Part shown: in pieces, positions 1 through 4,864 of the stretch
How the letters are laid out: each line of letters starts with the position of its first letter
How positions within the stretch are numbered: the stretch's first letter is position 1
Assembly: GCA_937958145.1 (NCBI GenBank)
Contig: CALGOE010000194.1
Location: 1-7,099, forward strand
Length of the DNA stretch: 7,099 nucleotides
Direction: 5' to 3'
Source: an uncultured Desulfobacca sp.
GTDB lineage: Bacteria > Desulfobacterota > Desulfobaccia > Desulfobaccales > Desulfobaccaceae
Made by a program: the position numbers and the translations under genes
Notes under the pieces: generated by a model
Seen by the model: the letters and a program-made list of their open reading frames with translations, nothing else
Database searches by the model: none
Told to the model about the DNA's origin: nothing

Positions 1-36
1 TCCGGAAAGGCCTCAAAATGTGGTGAGGCCCTGTAG
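1..36 (+). repeat. Left arm of perfect 36-bp inverted repeat
   Basis: The reverse complement of these 36 bases is found exactly at 1282-1317. The arm has its own hairpin: GGCCTCA (9-15) pairs with TGAGGCC (24-30) across an 8-base loop. The first nine bases, TCCGGAAAG, recur at 3685-3693 beside another palindromic repeat. Confidence 0.93.
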
Positions 37-64
37 GGACGGGGCTCAGACCCGCCCCTTGTAT
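33..64 (+). repeat. Imperfect copy of dispersed GC palindrome
   Basis: This stretch resembles the intergenic palindrome at 3697-3730. Both have GTAGGG, CGGG and CTCAGACCCGCCCC in the same order. Here two positions in the left arm (A39, G44) break the symmetry, so the hairpin is weaker. It directly follows the left arm of the inverted repeat, as the other copy follows TCCGGAAAG. It is best read as a member of a genome-dispersed REP-like family. Confidence 0.6.
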
Positions 65-82
65 ATTAACCATGGGACTTAC

Positions 83-107
83 CCCTTTCTATGAGCCCCG
101 GAAAGGG
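83..107 (+). repeat. Small hairpin (7-bp perfect stem)
   Basis: CCCTTTC (83-89) is perfectly complementary to GAAAGGG (101-107), with an 11-base loop. It lies in the non-coding leader of the IS110 transposase between two stronger palindromes. On its own it would be unremarkable; it is listed because it is one of several consecutive hairpins in this leader. Confidence 0.5.
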
Positions 108-137
108 ATACAATGGGTTTCCACGATGGTTGGTTGG

Positions 138-173
138 CCCCAGGGGGCAGGCCCATGGGCCTGCCCCCTGGGG
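138..173 (+). repeat. Perfect 36-bp palindrome
   Basis: Bases 138-155 are exactly the reverse complement of 156-173, giving 18 base pairs with no unpaired centre. The centre is CCCATGGG and the arms contain CAGGCCC / GGGCCTG. The next base pair outwards (137/174) fails. As RNA it would form an extremely stable GC-rich hairpin. It lies in the leader upstream of the transposase and could be a REP-like repeat or part of a structured RNA. Confidence 0.9.
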
Positions 174-183
174 GAGAGGTTGC

Positions 184-246
184 GGATGTGGTAGCCCGAC
201 CCGCCCCTGGTTCTCAAGACCGTTCTGTAGCTGGGGCGCCACGTCC
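184..246 (+). ncRNA. Candidate IS110 guide (bridge/seek) RNA stem-loop
   Basis: GGATGTGG (184-191) pairs with CCACGTCC (239-246) with one G-U wobble. CGCCCC (202-207) pairs with GGGGCG (233-238), stacked directly on the first stem. The result is a 14-bp stem with a 10-base one-sided bulge (192-201) and a 25-base loop (208-232). IS110 elements are known to express a structured guide RNA from non-coding sequence, with internal loops that match donor and target DNA. The bulge and stem hold GACCCGCCCCT (198-208), identical to 49-59. The loop holds CTGTAGC (226-232), complementary to 1281-1287. These matches are what a guide RNA would be expected to show, but they are short. Function is inference. 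Confidence 0.35.
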
Positions 247-315
247 AAACTTGCCATAACCCGAACAGTCATTGGAGACTTTGATCTTGCATTTACAAGG
301 ATGGGAACGCAAGTT

Positions 316-1266
316 ATGGAATCTCTCGTGTTTATCGGCATCGATGTATCAAAGGCATCCCTCGACGTTTTTGTGCGGCCGCAAGGCCAACATTTCATCG
401 TGCCTAATGATGATCTGGGCGTCGAACGCCTGATCCAACGCCTGACCGAATTGCAGCCACACATCATCGTGCTCGAGGCCTCCGGTGGTTACGAATCCCT
501 GGCCACCTCTGCCCTGGCCGAAGCCCACTTGCCAGTAGCCTTGGTTGATCCCAAGGCAGTGCGCCAGTTCGCCAAAGCCACTGGCAAACTGGCTAAAACT
601 GACAAAATTGACGCCCAAGTCTTGGCACATTTTGCCGAAGCGGTGCGCCCCCAGCCCCGCAGTCTGGCTGATCAAGATCTGCAGCTTCTCAAGGCCGTGT
701 TGCAGCGCCGGGAGCAGGTCATGAAAATGATCGTCCAGGAAGAAAACCGCCTGGAGAAAATTCACCTCCCCCGCCTCCGACGGGATGTCCAAGAACATCT
801 GGCCTGGTGGCGGCAACGCCTCCATGACCTGGATGATAACCTCAAGGACCTGATCCGTCACAGTCCGCTTTGGCAGGAGCGGGAACGTCTGCTGCGCAGC
901 GTCCCTGGCATAGGCCCCATTATTGCCAGCACTATCATCGCCCTTTTGCCGGAACTGGGCACCCTCTCCGGCAAAGAAGCCGCTGCCCTGGTAGGAGTGG
1001 CACCTTTTAATCGAGATAGAGGCCGGTGGCGAGGGAAAAGAACTATCCAAGGAGGCCGCGGCCAGGTGCGCCGCATGCTTTACCTGGCTGCTCTGGTTGC
1101 AGCCCGCTTTAATCTGGTTATTCGAGCCTTTTACCAACGCCTCCGTGCCGCTGGCAAACCAGCAAAACTTGCCCTGACCGCCTACGTTAGAAAACTTTTG
1201 CTTATCCTGAATGCGATGGTCAAGAATCAACAACCATGGATCCCCGCGCTTCATCAGGTAGCTTGA
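316..1266 (+). CDS. IS110-family transposase (IS1111-like), probably inactive
   Basis: This is a 316-residue recombinase of the IS110 family, which moves its element using an N-terminal RuvC-like DEDD domain and a C-terminal serine-bearing domain. Candidate acidic residues are D10 (GIDVSK), E54 (VLEASGGYE), and D96 and D99 (KTDKIDA). A coiled-coil-like middle spans about 115-190. The C-terminal domain begins at VPGIGP (196-201) and includes GVAPFNRDRG (227-236) and GGRGQVRR. In relatives I know the motif reads NRDSG; here codon AGA at 1018-1020 gives R235 where Ser is expected. Spacing from D96/D99 agrees with the D102/D105/S241 spacing of IS621. The length is normal and the frame intact. The start at 316 gives the usual M...IGIDVSK beginning; 301 is an alternative. 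A much earlier in-frame ATG at 91 would translate the palindromes and is unlikely. Confidence 0.9.
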   Translation: MESLVFIGIDVSKASLDVFVRPQGQHFIVPNDDLGVERLIQRLTELQPHIIVLEASGGYESLATSALAEAHLPVALVDPKAVRQFAKATGKLAKTDKIDAQVLAHFAEAVRPQPRSLADQDLQLLKAVLQRREQVMKMIVQEENRLEKIHLPRLRRDVQEHLAWWRQRLHDLDDNLKDLIRHSPLWQERERLLRSVPGIGPIIASTIIALLPELGTLSGKEAAALVGVAPFNRDRGRWRGKRTIQGGRGQVRRMLYLAALVAARFNLVIRAFYQRLRAAGKPAKLALTAYVRKLLLILNAMVKNQQPWIPALHQVA

Positions 1267-1268
1267 CA
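1263..1268 (+). promoter_or_regulatory. Outward-facing TTGACA (-35 consensus) at IS right end
   Basis: A perfect TTGACA overlaps the transposase stop codon region and points outwards, followed by AATGAAGACAGTCGCTAC. In several circularising insertion sequences, including IS110 types, a -35 box at the right end joins a -10 box from the left end when the ends meet, creating a junction promoter. No good -10 box is seen at the correct distance in the linear form. The role is inferred. Confidence 0.3.
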
Positions 1269-1281
1269 ATGAAGACAGTCG

Positions 1282-1317
1282 CTACAGGGCCTCACCACAT
1301 TTTGAGGCCTTTCCGGA
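1282..1317 (-). repeat. Right arm of perfect 36-bp inverted repeat
   Basis: This is the exact reverse complement of 1-36, with the same internal 7-bp hairpin. Read on the minus strand with its outer flank it gives TCATCCGGAAAG (1320-1309), a 12-base match to 3682-3693. The similarity therefore continues three bases past the arm into what should be flanking DNA. Confidence 0.93.
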
Positions 1318-1546
1318 TGAAAACTAACTGGCTTATTTCCCTTGATAATATTGTCTAAAATTGACCCGTCAACAGTTCCCTTGGCATTCTCCATATACTT
1401 TCCGTAAGCCTTTATTATCATTTCAGAATTACGATGTCCCAAGATTCTGGAAATCCATAATGGACTTTCCCCACAGCTTAAGGCCATCGTGGCGAAGGTA
1501 TGCCTGGTTTGCTTCAACTCCCGAATCTCTAACCGAAGTTCTACAC
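1318..1546 (-). pseudogene. Tyrosine recombinase (integrase), C-terminal fragment
   Basis: The minus strand encodes the C-terminal catalytic part of a phage-type integrase. LKQTRHTFATMALSCGE carries the conserved Arg and the neighbouring His of the RHT box (Arg codon at 1503-1505). WISRILGH carries the second conserved Gly-His. MIIKAYGKYMENA carries the likely nucleophilic Tyr. The reading continues through DGSILDNIIKG to the edge of the IS110 inverted repeat at 1317, where it runs into IS sequence. Upstream, homology ends close to the IS21-type terminal repeats at 1547, so the N-terminal and central parts, including the first catalytic Arg, are gone. The gene was evidently cut by one element or both. 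It cannot be functional. It may be the last trace of an integrated island or prophage. Confidence 0.82.
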
Positions 1547-1585
1547 TGAAAACTGACCTCCAATCGCCATTGAAAATTGATCCTC
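1547..1585 (+). repeat. IS21-type terminal repeats (two direct copies)
   Basis: TGAAAACTGACCTCC (1547-1561) and TGAAAATTGATCCTC (1571-1585) are imperfect direct repeats with a 24-base period, 11 of 15 identical. IS21-family ends carry several such repeats that bind the transposase IstA. Their position about 45 bases before the istA fragment fits a left end of an IS21-type element. The matching right end was not found in this window. Confidence 0.6.
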
Positions 1586-1630
1586 TCAGAGATAAACCGA
1601 TGCCAGCACGTGGCCTCAGAGGCGAGGAGG

Positions 1631-2016
1631 ATGATTTTTCTGGAAGAATGGCACGCCATTCAAGTTTTAAAGCGCCTGGGGCATGGGAAAAAAGCCATAG
1701 CCCGGCAATTGGGGATTTCCAGGAACACGGTGAAACGCCATTGGCACTGTAACTCGCCACCAGCGTATCAGAGAGCGCGGTCGGAGAAGATATTGGACCC
1801 CTTTGCCGCCCAGACTAAGGAGATGGTTGGCAAAAAATTTATTGGCAGCCGCATCTTCCAGGAACTAACCAAGTTGGGTTACACCGGGTCTTTGACCAGC
1901 GTCTATCGGTATCTCCGGCAGTTTCAAGATGATCTCAGAGACAGGACAACGATCCATTTCGAGACTTTCGCCGGCCAGCAGTGGATTGGTCTACAATTAT
2001 TTTGGAAATCGGATAG
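1631..2016 (+). pseudogene. istA: IS21-family transposase IstA, N-terminal fragment, frameshifted
   Basis: IstA is the DDE transposase of IS21 elements. The fragment begins MIFLEEWHAIQVLKRLG and has a clear helix-turn-helix, GKKAIARQLGISRNTVKRHW, at about residues 18-37. PPAYQRAR and a second DNA-binding-like stretch (FIGSRIFQELTKLGYTGS, SVYRYLRQF) follow, then FETFAGQQ, which in intact proteins leads into the catalytic core with a VDW motif. Here the frame is lost: VDWS is encoded in another frame at 1981-1992, and that frame stops at 2014-2016. About two thirds of the protein is missing. An in-frame ATG at 1577 overlaps the terminal repeats and is less likely as the start. AGGAGG lies directly against the 1631 ATG, so the true start is uncertain. 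Confidence 0.8.
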
Positions 2017-2042
2017 GGTAACATAAGTTCGGAGGTGTCTCA

Positions 2043-2219
2043 ATGGATCGAAATAAAGATGGTGATGCGAGGCCGGGGTCATCTGGGGGAGCTCGTAGGG
2101 CGCCCGGAGATGACCCTGACCTGGTTGGCAAAGGAGCACAACGTTTTCCCGCCCGGCGCCAGGTCGAGACCGCCGTCAGGAGGGTGGTGAAGTTTAACTC
2201 ATTTTCAACAGCAAAATGA
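2043..2219 (+). CDS. Small ORF, unidentified; possibly a decayed transposase OrfA
   Basis: A 58-codon ORF starts MDRNKDGDARPG and is preceded by GGAGGT (2031-2036) six bases before the ATG, an excellent ribosome binding site. The protein is rich in Arg, Gly and Pro and I do not recognise it. A neighbouring frame at 2107-2145 reads EMTLTWLAKEHNV, which resembles the helix-turn-helix of IS3-type OrfA (E-T-L-x-x-L-A-x-x-x-x-V). The original frame then gives a basic RRQVETAVRRVVK. This could be a frameshifted OrfA whose start and binding site survive. The similarity is short and the identification is weak. Confidence 0.25.
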   Translation: MDRNKDGDARPGSSGGARRAPGDDPDLVGKGAQRFPARRQVETAVRRVVKFNSFSTAK

Positions 2220-2237
2220 GCATCCCGCTGTTGAAAA
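2198..2237 (+). repeat. Two overlapping, mutually exclusive hairpins
   Basis: CTCATTTT (2198-2205) pairs perfectly with AAAATGAG (2213-2220) across 7 bases. TTTTCAACAGC (2202-2212) pairs perfectly with GCTGTTGAAAA (2227-2237) across 14 bases. The two stems share 2202-2205, and 2213-2220 falls in the loop of the second, so they cannot both form. No uridine run follows, so neither is a classical terminator. The 11-bp inverted repeat may instead be the trace of a mobile-element end. Confidence 0.65.
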
Positions 2238-2273
2238 AGAGGTATAACCGATGTAGACCGTGACGGGCAGCGG

Positions 2274-2327
2274 CTGACAAACATCTAACTTTACTAAAAC
2301 CTTGTTGAAATAAAGGATTTTTATAAT
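2274..2327 (+). promoter_or_regulatory. Candidate pst promoter: TATAAT with weak Pho-box-like repeat
   Basis: A perfect -10 box, TATAAT, lies at 2322-2327 in an AT-rich patch unlike its surroundings. No -35 box has normal spacing: TTGTTG is 14 bases upstream and TTGAAA is 11. That fits an activator-dependent promoter. CTGACAA-ACAT-CTAACTT (2274-2291) has the 7-4-7 layout of a PhoB box (CTGTCAT repeats), with about 5 and 4 of 7 matches. It lies about 30 bases from the -10 box, further than the usual 10. The -10 call is fair; the Pho box is weak. Confidence 0.4.
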
Positions 2328-2649
2328 TGCAAAAAGGCGCCGGCAACCCCTCGCCACGGACTGTCAGGATAACCCCGGGTCCCGGCCGACCAGCAGGATG
2401 ATGGCTGCGGTTTTGAGCAAACCAGCGCCACCCAGGCCGAAACCTTGACCCTGATGCAAAAACGCCGCATTCAGAAAGCCTGGAACATAACCTCAAGCCA
2501 GCGGGGTGCCCCGGCCAGAGCCTTTCTTTCCTGCCACAGCAGCCGTAAGCCGTTTGCCGAAGCCAGGGAGGCTTGGCAGCAGCAGGATCAACGTTTGGCA
2601 ATGCCGTCCGGCAGGCGCCGGCGGCCAAAAAAACAGACAGGAGAAGATA
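2328..2649 (+). other. Long pstS leader without a recognisable gene
   Basis: If transcription starts after the TATAAT at 2322, pstS has an untranslated leader of about 310 bases. I see no convincing gene here. The leader contains a 10-base direct repeat, AGGCGCCGGC (2335-2344 and 2613-2622). It also contains a GC hairpin, GCCGTCCGGC (2603-2612) with GCCGGCGGC (2617-2625), one base bulged, ending about 14 bases before the pstS ribosome binding site. A run of A follows, so it is not a terminator for this strand. No riboswitch class was recognised. Confidence 0.4.
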
Positions 2650-3657
2650 ATGATGCTGGTAAAATTATTGATTTTATTGTCATTTCTTTGCCTCAGCCTT
2701 ACTGGCGGCGGCACTTTGGCCCTGGCCACGGACAAGATCATTAAAATTGATGGCTCCAGCACCGTGTATCCGGTGACGGAAGCGGTGGCCGAAGAGTTTA
2801 ATAAGGCCACCAAAGGCAAGGTCAAGGTCACGGTGGGCATTTCCGGGACGGGGGGCGGCTTCAAGAAGTTCGTCCGGGGGGAAACTGACATTTCCAATGC
2901 TTCCCGCCCCATTTTGGCCAAGGAGATGGAAGAGGCCAAGAAAAACGGCATCACCTATATCGAACTGCCGGTGGCCTTCGACGCCCTGACGGTCATGGTG
3001 CACCCCAGCAATACCTGGGCCGAAACCCTGACGGTGGCGGAACTGAAGAAGATCTGGGAGCCCGAAGCCCAGGGCAAGATCACCAACTGGAATCAGGTCC
3101 GGCCAGGCTTCCCGGATGCGCCGTTGAAACTTTTTGGCGCCGGGGCCGATTCGGGGACCTTTGATTACTTTACCGAGGCCATTGTGGGCAAGGCCAAGTC
3201 CAGCCGGGGCGACTTTACCGCCAGCGAAGACGACAATGTCCTGGTGCAGGGCATCGCTGGCGACAAGAACGCCCTGGGTTTCTTCGGCTACGCCTATTAC
3301 GCCGAAAACAAGGACAAATTAAAGGCAGTGGCCATTGACGCCGGCAAAGGCAAGGCGGTATTGCCCTCGGAGGCGACGGTGATTGACGGATCGTATTACC
3401 CACTGTCCCGTCCCATCTTTATCTATGTGAATAAAAAATCCCTGGACACCAGGCCCGAGGTCAAAGAGTTTGTGGAATTTTATCTGAAAAATGCCGCCAA
3501 GTTGGCCAAAGAGGTGAAATACGTCCCCTTGCCGGCGGAGGCCTATGAGGCGGCCATGAAACGGTTTAAGGCCGGCAAGACCGGCACCGTCTTCGGCGGC
3601 ACCCCGGAGGTGGGCTTGACCATCCATGAGGTGCTGAAACGGGAATTGAAGGAATAA
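2650..3657 (+). CDS. pstS: Phosphate ABC transporter, periplasmic phosphate-binding protein PstS
   Basis: PstS captures inorganic phosphate in the periplasm and delivers it to the PstCA channel. This 335-residue protein has a Sec signal peptide: a hydrophobic stretch at about 3-19, then a likely cleavage site LALA-TDK after residue 26. No lipobox is seen. Phosphate-contact segments are recognisable: GSSTVYP (35-41), SGTGGGFKKF (65-74), ETDISNASRP (78-87) and DSGTFDYF (167-174). Length matches the shorter PstS type common outside enterics. I chose the start at 2650 because AGGAG (2639-2643) lies six bases before it and it gives a clean signal peptide; a second ATG at 2653 is equally possible. 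An earlier in-frame ATG at 2506 adds 48 residues with no signal-like character. A strong palindrome follows the stop. First gene of the pst operon, probably induced by phosphate starvation. Confidence 0.95.
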   Translation: MMLVKLLILLSFLCLSLTGGGTLALATDKIIKIDGSSTVYPVTEAVAEEFNKATKGKVKVTVGISGTGGGFKKFVRGETDISNASRPILAKEMEEAKKNGITYIELPVAFDALTVMVHPSNTWAETLTVAELKKIWEPEAQGKITNWNQVRPGFPDAPLKLFGAGADSGTFDYFTEAIVGKAKSSRGDFTASEDDNVLVQGIAGDKNALGFFGYAYYAENKDKLKAVAIDAGKGKAVLPSEATVIDGSYYPLSRPIFIYVNKKSLDTRPEVKEFVEFYLKNAAKLAKEVKYVPLPAEAYEAAMKRFKAGKTGTVFGGTPEVGLTIHEVLKRELKE

Positions 3658-3696
3658 TACCGGGAATCTGTCGGAGAGGGCTCATCCGGAAAGTTT

Positions 3697-3730
3697 TCGT
3701 AGGGGCGGGTCTCAGACCCGCCCCCTACGA
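3697..3730 (+). repeat. Strong GC palindrome between pstS and pstC
   Basis: The left arm CGTAGGGGCGGGTCT (3698-3712) pairs with AGACCCGCCCCCTACG (3714-3729), with one extra C bulged in the right arm and an outer T-A pair. It has the form of a dispersed REP-like repeat, and a damaged copy lies at 33-64. It is 40 bases past the pstS stop, with no T run after it. A hairpin here could protect the upstream pstS message or lower transcription into pstC, giving more binding protein than channel, as reported for periplasmic-binding-protein operons. That role is inferred. Confidence 0.8.
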
Positions 3731-3930
3731 TAAACATTTTTCCTGGCAATTCTTCCTTGCCTGGATAAAGCCGTCATTTCCCAAGGGGCACTGGATGGAT
3801 GTTCCGGGGTTGGCCCGCTCCCGGCAAGAGAAAAAGCCGGCTGTTGGCAGTGTTCTGCTAATCTAAGGTGTACTGGCCAAATAATGATCGAGCGGGGATA
3901 CGGCAGAGGGATAATCCCCGAGGAAAGAGG

Positions 3931-4863
3931 ATGGAAATGGCGCCGCAAACTACTGCCGTGCCCAGGCCAGTAGCCGCCCGGATCAGCTTGGCCCTGGTGG
4001 TGGACCGGCTGATAAGAATCCTGCTGTTCCTGGCGGCCGCGTCGTCGGTGCTCATCACTGTGGGCATTGTCTTTACGCTGTTCTATGAATCCGCGGTCTT
4101 TTTCCGCCAGGTGGCCCTGCTGGAATTTCTGACGGATACCATGTGGACTCCCTTATTTGCCAACCCCCGCTATGGCATCCTGCCGCTGATCAGCGGCACC
4201 CTGGTCACTACCTTTATTGCCCTGTGCGTGGCCCTGCCGGTGGGGACCATTGTTGCCATTTATTTGAGCCAGTTTGCGCCCACGGTGGTGCGAGAAGTGT
4301 TAAAACCGGTCCTGGAATTGCTCAGTGCCGTCCCCACCGTGGTTTTCGGCTACTTTGCCCTGCTCTTTGTCTCTCCTCTGCTCCAAAAACTCATACCCGG
4401 CCTGCCGGCCTTCAATATGTTGGCCGCCGGCCTGGTCATGGGTATCATGATCATCCCCTATGTCAGTTCGCTGAGTGAGGATGTCATGGGGGCGGTGCCC
4501 ATGCTGCTCCGGGAGGGCAGCTATGCCATGGGGGCCAACCGCCTCCGGACCGCCCTGCGGGTGGTGGTGCCCGCCTCCCTCTCAGGCATCGGCGCCGCCT
4601 ACATTCTGGCCATCTCCCGGGCGGTGGGCGAAACCATGATTGTGGCCATCGCCGCCGGCATGCAGCCCAATCTGACCTTAAACCCTCTGGAAGGGGCCGC
4701 AACCGTTACCGCCTATATTGTCCAGGTCAGCTTGGGAGACCTGCCCCACGGCAGCCTCGAGTATCATTCCATTTTCGCAGCAGGGATCACGCTGTTTTTC
4801 ATGACCTTGGGGTTCAATATCGTGGGCTATATCTTGCGCACCAGATACCGGGAGTTTTATTAA
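3931..4863 (+). CDS. pstC: Phosphate ABC transporter permease PstC
   Basis: PstC is one of two inner-membrane subunits forming the phosphate channel. The 310-residue protein has about six membrane segments (roughly 27-52, 86-112, 127-150, 163-180, 218-243, 280-303). The cytoplasmic EAA-type loop that docks on PstB is at 194-215 (REGSYAMGANRLRTALRVVV), followed by ILAISRAVGETMI, a PstC/PstA hallmark. I chose 3931 because AGGAAAG precedes it by a few bases. The in-frame ATG at 3937 has AGAGG six bases upstream and is as likely. An upstream in-frame ATG at 3868 would add a polar 21-residue tail and has no good binding site. The gap of about 270 bases after pstS is unusually long and holds a palindrome. 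The gene ends one base before the pstA start. Confidence 0.94.
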   Translation: MEMAPQTTAVPRPVAARISLALVVDRLIRILLFLAAASSVLITVGIVFTLFYESAVFFRQVALLEFLTDTMWTPLFANPRYGILPLISGTLVTTFIALCVALPVGTIVAIYLSQFAPTVVREVLKPVLELLSAVPTVVFGYFALLFVSPLLQKLIPGLPAFNMLAAGLVMGIMIIPYVSSLSEDVMGAVPMLLREGSYAMGANRLRTALRVVVPASLSGIGAAYILAISRAVGETMIVAIAAGMQPNLTLNPLEGAATVTAYIVQVSLGDLPHGSLEYHSIFAAGITLFFMTLGFNIVGYILRTRYREFY

Positions 4864-4864
4864 C

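Larger units (their letters stand above)
1..1317 (+). mobile_element. IS110-family (IS1111-like) insertion sequence
   Basis: The segment encodes one IS110-type transposase, and its two outer edges are a perfect 36-bp inverted repeat (1-36 against 1282-1317). Including one mismatch (37 against 1281), the match is 39 of 40. About 300 bases before the gene are non-coding and rich in hairpins; only about 50 bases follow it. On the right the element abuts, and has probably truncated, a tyrosine recombinase gene. IS110 elements normally lack long terminal inverted repeats, so the 36-bp arms may belong to flanking or target repeats rather than to the element itself. The true ends could therefore lie inside these coordinates, for example near 1270-1285 on the right. 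The left boundary coincides with the window edge, so the repeat may extend beyond it. Confidence 0.7.

Noticed and set aside
349..1269. A 306-codon minus-strand ORF antisense to the IS110 transposase
   Set aside because: It has no recognisable motifs and mirrors the real gene, whose DEDD and C-terminal motifs are clear on the plus strand.
1254..1760. A 168-codon minus-strand ORF covering the integrase fragment
   Set aside because: It joins unrelated IS21-end sequence, the integrase tail and the IS110 inverted repeat in one accidental open frame; only the middle is integrase.
2350..2390. GCCAC followed by CTGTCAGGATA, recalling parts of a cobalamin riboswitch
   Set aside because: The surrounding conserved elements and spacing are absent, and phosphate uptake is not a usual target.
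2194..2628. A 144-codon minus-strand ORF in the pstS leader
   Set aside because: The composition is Cys/Arg/Pro/Gly-rich with no motif or binding site, and it overlaps the candidate promoter and hairpins.
2506..2649. Upstream in-frame extension of pstS
   Set aside because: The added residues are polar and Pro/Arg-rich and would bury the signal peptide. AGGAG precisely precedes the ATG at 2650.
3844..3858. TTGGCA...TGC resembling a sigma-54 promoter before pstC
   Set aside because: The spacing between GG and GC is one base short of the consensus and the -12 element lacks the TT, so it is probably chance.
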